Assembly (NCBI RefSeq): GCF_022748595.1
Contig: NZ_JALDSX010000007.1
Span: forward strand, 42,516 to 106,515
DNA: 64,000 nucleotides
DNA from: Brevibacterium sp. ZH18
GTDB taxonomy: Bacteria; Actinomycetota; Actinomycetes; Actinomycetales; Brevibacteriaceae
Direction of reading: 5' to 3'
In this document: in pieces, positions 25,279-34,937 of the stretch
Layout: each line of letters starts with the position of its first letter
How positions within the stretch are numbered: the first letter of the stretch is position 1
The notes under the pieces: generated by a model
Told to the model about the DNA's origin: nothing
What the model saw: only the letters and a program-made list of their open reading frames with translations
Database searches by the model: none
Translations under genes and position numbers: made by a program

Positions 25279-27360
25279 ATGAAGCGACTCGGAGTTGACG
25301 TCGGCGGAACTTTCACTGATTTGGTTCTGTGGGACGACGACGGAACAATCACAATCCACAAGACGCCCTCAACCAACGAAGACCCTTCCGTTGGCACCAT
25401 GGACGGAATCAAGAGACTTGCGCAGAAAGCGGGAGTTGAGCCTACAAGCATCGAGATGTTCTTCCACGGAACAACCGTGGCGACGAATATAGTTCTTGAG
25501 CACAACGGCGACGACGTCGGAATGATCACCACAGAGGGTTTTCGCGACATACTCCATATCGCGAGGAAGAAGCGACCTCTCAACTACTCGAACTATCAGG
25601 AACTTCCTTGGCAGAAATGGCAGCTGGTGCCACGCCGGAACAGGCGCACAGTGCCAGAACGCATCGATGCCTCTGGGGCGATTCTCACACCGCTCGATGA
25701 AGGTGCAGTTCGAGACGAGGTTCGACTCCTGCGCGAGCGCGGTGTTGCCGCAATCGCTGTCGCATTTCTCCATGCCTATCGAAATCCCATTCATGAGCAG
25801 CGGGTCAAAGCGATCATCGAGGAAGAATTTCCTGATGCATTCATCTCGCTGTCAAGCGAAGTTGCCAGCCAGTACCGCGAATACGAACGCTTCTCAACGA
25901 CAGCTCTCAACGCGTTCGTCGGACCGAAGACTTCGAACTACATTGCCCGTCTAGTCGATAAGGCATCCGCGGCTGGAGTGAGCGATGACGTGCATCTGAT
26001 GACTTCGGCAGGCGGCCTGGTCACCGCAAGGAGCGCGCGGGAGACGCCAGTCTCTCTGCTGACGAGCGGAGTCGTAGCAGGACTCATCGGTGGATGTGCG
26101 ATCGGAAAGGCCTCCGGGTACCCAAGCGTCATCACACTGGATGTCGGTGGGACATCGGCCGACGTCGGCGTTGCACCGGATGGGCGGTTGCGAATGAAGC
26201 ACCTGCTTGATACACAGATCGGTGACTACCACGCCATGGTTCCGATGGCCGAAGTCGATACGATTGGCGCAGGTGGCGGGTCCATCGCATCAATCGATGA
26301 GGGCGGCATGTTCCACGTCGGTCCCCGCAGCGCCGGAGCGATACCGGGCCCGGCATGCTTCGGCCGCGGTGGCTCGGATCCGACATCAACGGATGCGATG
26401 GTGGTCCTTGGGTGGCTCCGCGAGGAGAGTTTCCTGTCGGGATCTATGACTGTGCAACCTGCTTTGGCAGAAGAGGCCGTACGAAAACACATCGCTGAAC
26501 GGCTCGGTTCGAGCCTGGAGAAGGCTGCAATGGGCATTTTTACAGTGCTCGCACATTCGATGACCGAAGCCATTGGACTGCACTCCGTGAGAAAGGGTTA
26601 CGATCCTCGTGACTTCTCGCTCGTTGCGGAAGGCGGGGCGGGGCCACTCTTCGCTTGGCACATTGCGAAGCAACTCGGGATTCCTCGCATCATCGTGCCT
26701 ACTTACCCTGGGATAACCTCGGCAGCCGGACTTTTGGCGACAGACATCAGGTATGAAGTGCCGACCACGGTGTGGACCTCATCCGAGGACGCAGACGTTG
26801 AATTACTTGCACATGAAGTCGAGCGATTGTCCGCAGATGCCGTTGCTCAGCTCAAGAGGGACGGAATGCCCGAAGAACAGATTAGTCTGGAACGCAGTGT
26901 TGACTGCCGATACATCGGTCAGGGATATGAATTGCGAGTCGAAGCTCCAGATGGTGAGGTCGACGCGGATTGGGTGAAGGCAGTCTCGGAGGCATTTCAC
27001 GAACTGCACGGGCGCATGTACTCACAGCGCTTCGACGAGAAACCTGTTCAGCTCGTCAATGTGCGAGTCACCGGTGTTGGAGCCGTACCTCAGATCAAAC
27101 TTCCTCGAATCGCAGCCGGGACCGTCGACGCTAGTGCGGCCTTGGTTACAACGACGCGGGCGCTCATGTGGACAGACGATACCGCCGAACCCGAATGGAC
27201 CGATACACGTGTCTATTCTCGCGAGCTGCTTCAAGCGGGCAATGAATTCACCGGGCCAGCGATCGTCGAACAGTTCGACTCGACGACCATCGTCGGTATC
27301 GGCCAGCGAGCAACGGTGGACGAACTCGGGCACATCATCATCGAAAGGAGTGAGGCATGA
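25279..27360 (+). CDS. hyuA: Hydantoinase/oxoprolinase subunit A (HyuA)
   Basis: A 693-residue HyuA-type subunit. The N-terminal ATPase-like fold opens with LGVDVGGTFTDLVLWD, then FFHGTTVATN. The central Hydantoinase_A domain has VITLDVGGTSADVG and the C-terminal domain follows. With HyuB it forms an ATP-dependent amidohydrolase for cyclic amides (5-oxoproline, N-methylhydantoin) or an acetone/acetophenone-type carboxylase. It lacks an associated gamma subunit here, which favours the amidohydrolase option. Its start follows about 300 bp of A/T-rich non-coding DNA holding the likely promoter, and the stop overlaps hyuB by 4 bp. Confidence 0.92.
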   Translation: MKRLGVDVGGTFTDLVLWDDDGTITIHKTPSTNEDPSVGTMDGIKRLAQKAGVEPTSIEMFFHGTTVATNIVLEHNGDDVGMITTEGFRDILHIARKKRPLNYSNYQELPWQKWQLVPRRNRRTVPERIDASGAILTPLDEGAVRDEVRLLRERGVAAIAVAFLHAYRNPIHEQRVKAIIEEEFPDAFISLSSEVASQYREYERFSTTALNAFVGPKTSNYIARLVDKASAAGVSDDVHLMTSAGGLVTARSARETPVSLLTSGVVAGLIGGCAIGKASGYPSVITLDVGGTSADVGVAPDGRLRMKHLLDTQIGDYHAMVPMAEVDTIGAGGGSIASIDEGGMFHVGPRSAGAIPGPACFGRGGSDPTSTDAMVVLGWLREESFLSGSMTVQPALAEEAVRKHIAERLGSSLEKAAMGIFTVLAHSMTEAIGLHSVRKGYDPRDFSLVAEGGAGPLFAWHIAKQLGIPRIIVPTYPGITSAAGLLATDIRYEVPTTVWTSSEDADVELLAHEVERLSADAVAQLKRDGMPEEQISLERSVDCRYIGQGYELRVEAPDGEVDADWVKAVSEAFHELHGRMYSQRFDEKPVQLVNVRVTGVGAVPQIKLPRIAAGTVDASAALVTTTRALMWTDDTAEPEWTDTRVYSRELLQAGNEFTGPAIVEQFDSTTIVGIGQRATVDELGHIIIERSEA

Positions 27361-29162
27361 GCAAGGTTGCAATGCCGAAGACGGGAGTCTCACTGGCGCC
27401 CGAAGCACAGCGTAATTGGAACACGGTCGATGTCGATCCCATCACGTTGAGAGTGATCGGCGGAGCTCTCGACTCCATGGCGAAGGAGATGGCGCAGGTC
27501 CTCTACCGCATGGCGTACTCGAGTCTCATCCGCGAGTCCGAGGACCTGGGTGCCGGGATCTTCGATGTCAGCGGCAGAGAATTGTGCGAATCCGATTCGA
27601 CACCGATGCACTGTGGGTCCATCCCTGCCTATATCAAGGGGATCAATCGCAAGCTCGCTGGCACGTACAAGCCAGGGGACGTCATCCTGCACAATCATCC
27701 CTATCACGGGGCTGCGCACTCACCCGACTATGGGATCATCATCCCGATTTTCTGGAACGAACAACACATTGGTTTTGCTGGGTGTACGGGACATGTCTCC
27801 GACATCGGCGGCAACTTTCCGGGTCTCTGTATGGACGTCGTGGATGTCTGGGCCGAGGGGAAGCTCATGGACTCAATGAAGATATACGACGGCGGCGTCC
27901 GCAACGACATGCTCATTCAGCACATCCTGGACAATGTTCGGACACCGGAGCAGAACCGCGGAGATCTTGAAGCGCTGGTGTCATGCGCTCGTATCGGCGA
28001 GAAGAGATATCTCGAGCTCCTCGAGTCCTACGGACTCGACACCGTCATGAGCGCAAGCGAGATGTGGATGGACTACTCCGAAACCATGTTGCGCAACAAG
28101 ATCAGAGAGCTGCCGGACGGCAGTTATGAAGCGCCCATTGGCTATTTGGACGACGACGGTAAGAAAAGGGGCGTACCTATCAAGGTGGCGGTTCGTGTCG
28201 AGATCGACGACGATGAGGTGCTCATCGACCTCACCGGTTCGAACGAGCAAGTGCCGACGGCATTCAACGTTCCCTTCGAAGGATCGGTATTGCCGGTCGC
28301 TGTCAGTGCTATTCGGACAATTCTCCTTGATGAGGAGACGACCGCAGAATACGTTCCACAAAATGATGGCTGTTTTAGGCCTGTGCGAGCATATGCTCCG
28401 GAAGGCACGATCTTCAATCCCGATTTTCCTGCCTCGTGTTTCGCCAGATTCTCTCAGGTCAATCGGGTCTTTGACTCGATCAATTTGGCATTGGCGCCGA
28501 TCCTCCCCGACCATGCCATTGCCGGATCGTCGTCGGCGCTGTGTGCCATCGCCTATTCGGGGGTGGCCGAAGACGGCGAAAGCTACTGGGTGTATATCGA
28601 GATCAACGAAGGTTCGTATGGTGGTCGCAACGGTAGAGACGGTATGGACGCTGTCGACGCTCTGATGGCGAATACGCGGAACAACCCGATCGAAGAGCTC
28701 GAGCTCAACCACGCCATGAGAGCCGAACGCTACGAACTTCGCGATGAATCGCCGGCCCCGGGTCGTTGGCGAGGTGGCATCGGCAGCGTGAGGCGATGGC
28801 TGATGATGACCGACACATTCCTCGGTTCAGAAGCTGACAATCGAAGCGATCCGCCAGCTGGGGCACTTGGCGGAGCTAACGGAGTCTCAGGCTCGTTCGT
28901 GCGCAACCCGGGCACAACTCGCGAAGAAGTGCTTCACTCGAAAGTCACGCAGGAGGTCGTCAAGGCTGGAGACACTTTGGAGATCAGAATGCCATCGGGA
29001 GGTGGCTTCGGCAATCCATTCGAGAGGGACACATTCGCAGTGCTGCATGATGTGTGGGATGAATATCTGAGCGCAGAGGAAGCTATCCGAGACTACGGAG
29101 TCGTTGTTGACACCGAGAACTGGGTCGTCGACGATGAAGCAACGGCAGCTCTTCGGTCCTGA
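27357..29162 (+). CDS. hyuB: Hydantoinase/oxoprolinase subunit B (HyuB)
   Basis: A 601-residue Hydantoinase_B protein. Typical features are DPITLRVIGGALDSMAKEM, LGAGIFDVSGRELCESD, the histidine-rich ILHNHPYHGAAHSPDYG, and a Gly-rich C terminus (MPSGGGFGNP). It is the catalytic partner of HyuA. The gene pair ends at a perfect hairpin, convergent with a GntR gene that may regulate it. Confidence 0.92.
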   Translation: MSKVAMPKTGVSLAPEAQRNWNTVDVDPITLRVIGGALDSMAKEMAQVLYRMAYSSLIRESEDLGAGIFDVSGRELCESDSTPMHCGSIPAYIKGINRKLAGTYKPGDVILHNHPYHGAAHSPDYGIIIPIFWNEQHIGFAGCTGHVSDIGGNFPGLCMDVVDVWAEGKLMDSMKIYDGGVRNDMLIQHILDNVRTPEQNRGDLEALVSCARIGEKRYLELLESYGLDTVMSASEMWMDYSETMLRNKIRELPDGSYEAPIGYLDDDGKKRGVPIKVAVRVEIDDDEVLIDLTGSNEQVPTAFNVPFEGSVLPVAVSAIRTILLDEETTAEYVPQNDGCFRPVRAYAPEGTIFNPDFPASCFARFSQVNRVFDSINLALAPILPDHAIAGSSSALCAIAYSGVAEDGESYWVYIEINEGSYGGRNGRDGMDAVDALMANTRNNPIEELELNHAMRAERYELRDESPAPGRWRGGIGSVRRWLMMTDTFLGSEADNRSDPPAGALGGANGVSGSFVRNPGTTREEVLHSKVTQEVVKAGDTLEIRMPSGGGFGNPFERDTFAVLHDVWDEYLSAEEAIRDYGVVVDTENWVVDDEATAALRS

Positions 29163-29198
29163 TCATATGGTCGATTGAACCCAGTTGCGCGGGCTCAA

Positions 29199-29240
29199 CC
29201 TCGTCGCCACCACGAACTCACACTCGTGGTGGCGACGAGG
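29199..29240. terminator. Bidirectional hairpin between hyuB and the GntR gene
   Basis: Perfect 17-bp arms (CCTCGTCGCCACCACGA at 29199-29215 and its complement at 29224-29240) surround an 8-nt loop. It lies between convergent genes and can terminate both, although no long U tract follows. Confidence 0.8.
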
Positions 29241-29251
29241 TCTCGCGCCTC

Positions 29252-29944
29252 TCAGCGCTTGTCGAAGTTCTGGTAGTAAGCGGAGACCTTGTCGAGGTGC
29301 CGGCGCATGAGCGTCATCGCAGCCATCGAGTCCCGGTCGACGATTGCCTCAAAGAGCGCCGAATGGTCGTGGCTGACCGTGGTGCCGATGTTTGCAGCAG
29401 CATTGGCGTCTCCGACGACGTTCTGCAGAGCATTGAAAAGGGGAATTGTGACGACTTCGAGCAGAGGATTGTGCGAAGCTTCAACGATCTGCTGGTGGAA
29501 GGTCGAGTGACTGGAGAATGACGACTCCTCGCTGCGCAGGCTCGGATCCGAATTCCTCAGCCTCTCGAGGTCGTCATCCGTCCGACGGGAGGCTGCGAAG
29601 CCGACCGCGGGAACCTCGGTGATGTGCCGGATCTCCATGAGATTCTCGATCGAGATCGAATCGGCAGACGCCAGCAACGTGACTCCGATCTCCAGTTGCG
29701 AGCCCAAATGACCGACGGTGGGGATCGTGACAAATGTCCCCCCATTGACCCCACGCACGCTTCGGACCAGGTGCTCGCTCGATAGCGTCCGCAGAGCTTC
29801 ACGGATCGTGCTCTGCCCGACCGCAAAAGTCTCCCGAAGCTGCCCATCTGAGGGCAACCGTGATCCAGGGCTGAACGTGCCATCTAGAATCTGACGTCGC
29901 AGCTCGGCTGCGACCACCGAGTAGGCGGTTCTCGATTCGACCAT
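29252..29944 (-). CDS. GntR-family regulator, FCD subclass
   Basis: A 230-residue regulator with a GntR winged helix (LRRQILDGTFSPGSRLPSDG, then AVGQSTIREALRTL) and an FCD ligand domain. I use ATG 29944; a TTG at 29959 is possible. Neither has a clear ribosome site, so a leaderless transcript is possible. It is convergent with hyuAB and upstream of nothing on its own strand except the hairpin. The likely targets are hyuAB or the adjacent leftward operon; no operator could be matched to it. Confidence 0.85.
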   Translation of the reverse strand: MVESRTAYSVVAAELRRQILDGTFSPGSRLPSDGQLRETFAVGQSTIREALRTLSSEHLVRSVRGVNGGTFVTIPTVGHLGSQLEIGVTLLASADSISIENLMEIRHITEVPAVGFAASRRTDDDLERLRNSDPSLRSEESSFSSHSTFHQQIVEASHNPLLEVVTIPLFNALQNVVGDANAAANIGTTVSHDHSALFEAIVDRDSMAAMTLMRRHLDKVSAYYQNFDKR

Positions 29945-30020
29945 GTCAGGCCGGAGCAATCGTCGTCATATCAGTCCAGGTCTCTGTCGTTGTCTTGGCT
30001 CTTAGCACGTCTTCAGCTCC

Positions 30021-30290
30021 TTAGTTCAGGAGACTGCGGCCCATGATGAGCCGCTGCCCCTGCTTGGTTCCCTCATAGAACTGGGCGATCTCGATGTCGG
30101 CAATCATGAACTTCAACCCCCAGGATCTCGGTAATCCGATGACCAAACTGTTAGTGCTGCTTCAGATATCCGATCGCGTAGTCCAAGGCACTCTGGCGAC
30201 CTCGACTGCCCGTGATGCCATCGTAATGCGAGTACGGTCAAGAGTCCGCAAACCGATATTCAGGCCGTGTCCGTTGCGCCGAGGCTGAAC
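30021..30290 (-). pseudogene. Decayed acyl-CoA dehydrogenase fragment
   Basis: Reading the minus strand in successive frames gives acyl-CoA dehydrogenase sequence in the right order. The pieces are GHGLNIGLRTLDRTRITMA, then after a frameshift SALDYAIGYLKQH, an in-frame stop and QFGHRITEILG. After another frameshift comes LKFMIADIEIAQ, joined directly to the C-terminal FYEGTKQGQRLIMGRSLLN and a TAA at 30021-30023. The YEGT glutamate motif of the family is retained, but about 80-100 residues before it are missing. The N-terminal half is absent. It lies downstream of the CitE-like gene and so was probably once the last gene of that operon. Confidence 0.7.
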
Positions 30291-30319
30291 GCTGGGTCAC
30301 CGTCCTCGGCAACGAACGT

Positions 30320-31135
30320 TCAGTTGCCATGCGCCAGCAGCATTTCGGCACGACGAATGATGACTTCATCGACGAGCTCGCCGTCGAGGACGAATGCCCC
30401 GGTACTGCGCGATCGGGCTTCGGACATGACCGACTGTGCCCAGTCGAGCTCTTCCGCACGTGGTGCGAACGCCGAGCGGATGGGGTCGATTTGCCGGGGA
30501 TGAATGGCCAGTTTTCCATCGAACCCCTGGGCTGCTGCGGCATCAGCCTCCCCGCGCAGCCCGGAATCATCGTCGACAGTGCTGTGGACCGAGTCGATGA
30601 CGGATAGCCCACACGCGCGTGCGGCGTAGAGGATTCGAGTTCTCGCATAGGCGAGGGGATCGGAAGCGGGCATAGTCGAGTTTCCCGTGCTCCGAATCCG
30701 CAGATTCAGTGCCAGATCCGCTGAGCCGAGCGCTAATGCACTGACTTGCTGATGTGCGGCGATCCGGTCGGCCTCGATCACGCCCCTAGCTGTCTCAATG
30801 AGGGCGATGACCTCGAGGCCGGTCAGTGATTCGAATGGATGGTCTGCCTCTGCCATTGGAACCATGACTCGTGTGATCCCGCGCTCGCGGACGGCGTCGA
30901 GATCAGAGGCAACATGGGCCGTATCGAAGCCATTGATGCGGACGCAGACTCGTTGTGGATCGAGGGGCGAAGTGACCAGCAGTTCCCGCGCTGTGTCCTT
31001 GTCCTCGGGTCGCACAGCGTCTTCAAGGTCGATGATTGCCAGGTCGGCAGCCTCGATCGCCTTGCCATAGCGTTCTGGTCTGTCCGCTGGAACGAAGAGC
31101 CAGCCGGGGCCCGTAGCTGTCATTGATGTGGTCAT
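30320..31135 (-). CDS. CitE-like CoA ester lyase (HpcH/HpaI superfamily)
   Basis: A 271-residue TIM-barrel lyase. CitE-family motifs are LFVPADRPERYGKAIE, the metal-site LAIIDLEDAV, VCVRINGFDT, ALIETARGV and LGSADLALNL. Relatives cleave citramalyl-CoA, malyl-CoA or methylmalyl-CoA with Mg2+. It is the last intact gene of the leftward operon, 33 bp after the PrpD-like gene. Together with MaoC, CoA-transferase and acyl-CoA dehydrogenase it suggests final cleavage to acetyl-CoA or propionyl-CoA plus a 2-oxoacid. The substrate is inferred from context. Confidence 0.88.
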   Translation of the reverse strand: MTTSMTATGPGWLFVPADRPERYGKAIEAADLAIIDLEDAVRPEDKDTARELLVTSPLDPQRVCVRINGFDTAHVASDLDAVRERGITRVMVPMAEADHPFESLTGLEVIALIETARGVIEADRIAAHQQVSALALGSADLALNLRIRSTGNSTMPASDPLAYARTRILYAARACGLSVIDSVHSTVDDDSGLRGEADAAAAQGFDGKLAIHPRQIDPIRSAFAPRAEELDWAQSVMSEARSRSTGAFVLDGELVDEVIIRRAEMLLAHGN

Positions 31136-31168
31136 CGCGGCGCCTCACCGTTTGCGGCCTCGGTGTGC

Positions 31169-32542
31169 TCAGCCACAGAAGGTGCCGATGATCTCTGTCG
31201 CCGGTCGACTGCCCTGCGCATCGATGATCGTTGACTGAATTGTGCCTGCTTTCTCAACTCCGACGACGGGTAGGGCACAGTCGGAGAACTTCACAGCCAC
31301 CTCGGTGTTTGTCAACGGTCGTGATTCGTGACCGCGATTGATCTTTTCGGACTCGTGCAGGGTCGTTCCGTCTTTGAGGGTGATGGCAAGGTCTCCGGAG
31401 AAGGCCTTCGGATACAGGCTCTCGTCATCGTGTTCGACTGTGAGCAGAGCAGCGGCCGCGAGCACGTCCTCTTCGCCGCGCGCTGACTCGTTGAGTTCAT
31501 CGAATGTGATCTTTCCATGTCGCAGGGCCGCCGCTGTGAGGTAGGGCAGGCTGAACTTCGCGTCGTACTCGCCGCGCGGTCGCAATTTGTCCTCCACGGG
31601 CTCACACACGACCCGTGCCGGCACCTCGTGGATCCTCGCCGTCATGTGTTCGATTTGGGAGTATTCGAAGGCAGGATCCTCGCGCAGACGCAGGGCAATG
31701 TCGATGAAGGAATGGGTGAAATGGCAGGTCGGGAACGGTTTGACCGCAACATTGTCGACCTCCCACACCTCGCCGAGGTTGTCGAAGAGTTCCGTACCGG
31801 GTGCTTCGCTGTCCTGAATGTGGGTGCGGTAGAGACCGAAACGTCCTTCGTAGATCCCGGCCGGGCCGTCGAAGCCGGCGGCCGCCAGACTCACCGCGTG
31901 CAAGCCGGCGTTGGCTGCCCAGCCCGGGTGGAGACGTTTCGTTCCGGATCCTTCGTCGAGGAATTGGAGCACTCCGGAGGAGAACGATCCGACGATGCCC
32001 TGAGCGGCGACGAGTTGCTTGGCAGTGAGCTTGTGGATGATCCCTGCGCCGATCGCTGAGCCATAGGCGCCGAGCACACCGGTGGGATGGAATCCCTTGT
32101 CATGGAACCGTCCGTCGGCCGCCATCCCCAAGCGGGCGTTGACCTCGATGGCGAGGATGTAGCCGAGCAGCAGTTCGTCGAAGGTGATCGACTCGTCGCC
32201 GGCACTTGCACTGATGACAGCGGCCAGTGATGACGCGCTGACATGGGAGACGGCAGCGATATGCGTATCGTCGAAGTCGTGCCCGTGGATCATCAGTCCA
32301 TTGGCGATGGCAGCGCCTGACTTGGACAGGGTTTCACTCCGGCCGATGACGGGTACTTCACCGGGATCCAAGCGTGAGAGCCCATTCAGGGTCACCTCGG
32401 CGAAACCGGTGGTGCTTGCTGCGATGCCGACGCCGATCGAGTCGAGCATGAGGTGACGAGCACGCAATTTCACCTCTTCGGGGATATCCGCAATGGTGAT
32501 GGACGAGACCTTGGCTGCGATTGTCTCTGAGATGCTTGGCAT
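31169..32542 (-). CDS. MmgE/PrpD-family protein
   Basis: A 457-residue member of the MmgE/PrpD fold, which includes 2-methylcitrate dehydratase, iminodisuccinate epimerase and cis-aconitate decarboxylase. The all-helical domain shows LMIHGHDFDDTHIAAVSHVS and the conserved GFHPTGVLGAYGSAIGAG; the lid domain follows. Start ATG 32542 is preceded by AGGAG; a further ATG at 32557 overlaps the acyl-CoA dehydrogenase stop. In this operon a dehydratase or epimerase on a branched C5-C7 acid is plausible, but the exact reaction is not readable. Confidence 0.87.
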   Translation of the reverse strand: MPSISETIAAKVSSITIADIPEEVKLRARHLMLDSIGVGIAASTTGFAEVTLNGLSRLDPGEVPVIGRSETLSKSGAAIANGLMIHGHDFDDTHIAAVSHVSASSLAAVISASAGDESITFDELLLGYILAIEVNARLGMAADGRFHDKGFHPTGVLGAYGSAIGAGIIHKLTAKQLVAAQGIVGSFSSGVLQFLDEGSGTKRLHPGWAANAGLHAVSLAAAGFDGPAGIYEGRFGLYRTHIQDSEAPGTELFDNLGEVWEVDNVAVKPFPTCHFTHSFIDIALRLREDPAFEYSQIEHMTARIHEVPARVVCEPVEDKLRPRGEYDAKFSLPYLTAAALRHGKITFDELNESARGEEDVLAAAALLTVEHDDESLYPKAFSGDLAITLKDGTTLHESEKINRGHESRPLTNTEVAVKFSDCALPVVGVEKAGTIQSTIIDAQGSRPATEIIGTFCG

Positions 32543-32556
32543 GGTGTCTCCTGACA

Positions 32557-33711
32557 TCAGATCTGGGTTCGACCGGCGAAGATGGATTTGGCGATGACTG
32601 TGTTGAGGACGTCGTTCGTGCCCTCGCCGATGCTCATGAGCGGAGCGTCTCGGTAGAGTCGCTCGATTTCGTATTCCTTGGAGTAGCCGTAGCCTCCGTG
32701 GATAGACATAGCTTCGATGGCCGATTCGAGTGCGACTTCGGAGCAGAAGACTTTGGCCATTCCGGTCTCTCCGTCTGCACGACCCTTAAGGAGGGACTGG
32801 GCAGACCAGTACATGAGCTGACGCGCGGCCTGCACGCGGGTTGCCATTTTGCCGATACGCAGCTGGATGGCCTGGAAATTGGAGATCGCCTGTCCGAACG
32901 ATTCGCGCTCCTGGGCATAGGCGACCGATTCTTCGAGCGCGCGCTGTGCGATGCCCACCGAGCGGCCCGCGATATTCACCCGACCCCACTGCAGTGCTGA
33001 GAGCACCTGCTGCATTCCGCGCCCCTCGACCCCTCCGAGCAGTGCACCCTCGTCGACCTCGCAGTTATCGAAGAGGACCTCACAGCTTTCGGGGCCCTTA
33101 TATCCGAGCTTCGGTATGTCCTTAGTGACTTCGAATCCGGGGGTGCCGGCCTCGACGAGGAGGATACTCATTCCACGGTGCGCGGGAGTCGTGTCGGTGT
33201 CAGTCTTGACGAGGACGGGAAGTGGATCAGCATGTCGTGCGTTGGTGATCCACATTTTGGACCCATTGATGACGTACTTTCCGTTGACCTTCTTGGCTGT
33301 GGTCTTGATGCCCTGCAGGTCAGTGCCGGCATCCGGCTCCGTGAGTGCGAGCCCCGTCCGCCTCTCTCCCGAAGCCAGCGACGACAGATACGTGGACTTC
33401 TGCTCCTCGGTGCCATGTTCGGCGATCATCTTCGAGGCCATGGTGTGGCTGCCGAGAACACCTGCGATCCCCATCCACCCGCGGGCCAGCTCCTCGAAGA
33501 CGATTCCGAAGGAGATTGGGTCGATGCCCAAACCATCGTGTTCCTCGGGAATCGTCAGCCCGAAGAGGCCCATCTCCTTGAGCTTGTCGATGATGTCGGT
33601 CGGGTACTCGCCCGAAGCCTCCATCTCCCTGGCGACGGGGACGATCTCCTTGTCGACGAACGATCGCAGGGACGTCTTGAAATCATTCTGTTCCTCGGTG
33701 AGTTCGAACAT
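32557..33711 (-). CDS. Acyl-CoA dehydrogenase
   Basis: A 384-residue flavoprotein of standard length starting MFELTEEQNDF. The FAD-site motifs are LALTEPDAGTDLQ and YVINGSKMWITNA. The C-terminal domain has SMTIHGGYGYSKE-like sequence (MSIHGGYGYSKEYEIERLYR), and the family's catalytic glutamate is likely in the SIGEGTND segment. I start it at 33711, 5 bp from the upstream CoA-transferase stop; the long N-terminal extension in the open frame is shadow sequence. It would desaturate the CoA thioester formed by that transferase, passing electrons to ETF. Confidence 0.92.
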   Translation of the reverse strand: MFELTEEQNDFKTSLRSFVDKEIVPVAREMEASGEYPTDIIDKLKEMGLFGLTIPEEHDGLGIDPISFGIVFEELARGWMGIAGVLGSHTMASKMIAEHGTEEQKSTYLSSLASGERRTGLALTEPDAGTDLQGIKTTAKKVNGKYVINGSKMWITNARHADPLPVLVKTDTDTTPAHRGMSILLVEAGTPGFEVTKDIPKLGYKGPESCEVLFDNCEVDEGALLGGVEGRGMQQVLSALQWGRVNIAGRSVGIAQRALEESVAYAQERESFGQAISNFQAIQLRIGKMATRVQAARQLMYWSAQSLLKGRADGETGMAKVFCSEVALESAIEAMSIHGGYGYSKEYEIERLYRDAPLMSIGEGTNDVLNTVIAKSIFAGRTQI

Positions 33712-33715
33712 GGTG

Positions 33716-34879
33716 TCAGGCTCCTGTGCTGGTAGTTGTCGTGTCGAGTTCGGCCAAGAGTTCGGCTCGATGCTCGTCGATCTGTGGTGCTGCCCGGTTG
33801 GCATCGAGACGTGGACCGACGCGGGGCGCAGTGGCGATGTTGCTGATCGGACCCCATCGTTCGTGATCGGTGTCGAAGATAAGTCCGCGTTGGGCAACAA
33901 GTGGGTCCTGCAGGGCTTCGGCCACGCTCTTCACCTTGGCTACGGGAACGCCTGCAGCCTCAAGCCGATCCACCCATTCGTCGGCCGTGTGCTCGATGAA
34001 CGCCGCTTCGAGAATGGCGAGCAGTTCGGCCTTGTTCTCGATTCGACGGTCGAAGCTGGAGAATCTTTCCTCTGCAAGGCGGTCGTCTCCGACGACTTCG
34101 GTCAAACGGAGGTAGAACTTCTCTTTGGCGCAGCCGACGGTCAACCATCCATCGCTTGCTTCGAACGCCTGGAATGGTACGAGCGAGGGATGGGACGACT
34201 TCGTTGTCCTCTGCGGTTCGAACCCTTCATTGAGGTGCCAGTTGCCGACATAGGACAGCATTGACACGGCGGTATCGAAGAGGCTGAGATCGCAGTCCGT
34301 CCCCACCCCGTCACGGCGGGCGGCGTGCACTCCGGCCAGCATCGAGATCGCTGCGACCAGTCCGCCGCTGAAGTCGACGAGAGACAAGCCTGATTTGGTC
34401 GGAGGCCCTTGGGGCTCGCCGGTGATATCCATCCATCCGGCTGCTGCTTGGAGCATGTAGTCGTATCCCGGCCGTTTGGCGGCGTCGCCCTCGCTGCCGT
34501 ACCCGGACAGCGTGCAGCAGACGACCTGCGGATTGATGTGGCGCAGGGAATCGTAGGTGATGCCGAGCTTGGCGGGGACATCGCCGCGCAGATTCGAATA
34601 AACGACGTCTGCCGTGGCGACAAGGCGGTTGAAGACCTCCCGGTCGTCATCATCGTTCAGGCTCAGCGCAATACTGCGTTTGTTGCGATTGAAGGACTCG
34701 TAGAAGAGCGAATCAGTGCCTTCGCGGTACGGAGGCACATAGCGTCCGATGTCGCCACCTGAGTTCGGGTCTTCGATCTTGATGACGTCCGCTCCGAGGT
34801 CGGCGAGCTGCATTGACCCCCAGGGGCCAGCTCCGTACTGTTCGACGGCGATGATGCGAATGTCTTCGAGCGGTTTCAT
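33716..34879 (-). CDS. CaiB/BaiF (family III) CoA-transferase
   Basis: A 387-residue family III CoA-transferase. It shows VEQYGAGPWGSMQLADLGAD, VIKIEDPNSGGDIGRY, SFNRNKRSIAL and a likely catalytic aspartate in GLSLVDFSGGLVAA. The ATG at 34879 follows an AGGTG site; longer frames upstream are not needed. It sits between the MaoC and acyl-CoA dehydrogenase genes, the expected first step of the proposed pathway. Confidence 0.9.
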   Translation of the reverse strand: MKPLEDIRIIAVEQYGAGPWGSMQLADLGADVIKIEDPNSGGDIGRYVPPYREGTDSLFYESFNRNKRSIALSLNDDDDREVFNRLVATADVVYSNLRGDVPAKLGITYDSLRHINPQVVCCTLSGYGSEGDAAKRPGYDYMLQAAAGWMDITGEPQGPPTKSGLSLVDFSGGLVAAISMLAGVHAARRDGVGTDCDLSLFDTAVSMLSYVGNWHLNEGFEPQRTTKSSHPSLVPFQAFEASDGWLTVGCAKEKFYLRLTEVVGDDRLAEERFSSFDRRIENKAELLAILEAAFIEHTADEWVDRLEAAGVPVAKVKSVAEALQDPLVAQRGLIFDTDHERWGPISNIATAPRVGPRLDANRAAPQIDEHRAELLAELDTTTTSTGA

Positions 34880-34937
34880 CTGTCTGCACCTACTTCTCTG
34901 CGAATTTGTGTGGATTGGAGAACTGGTCACAGTGTGC

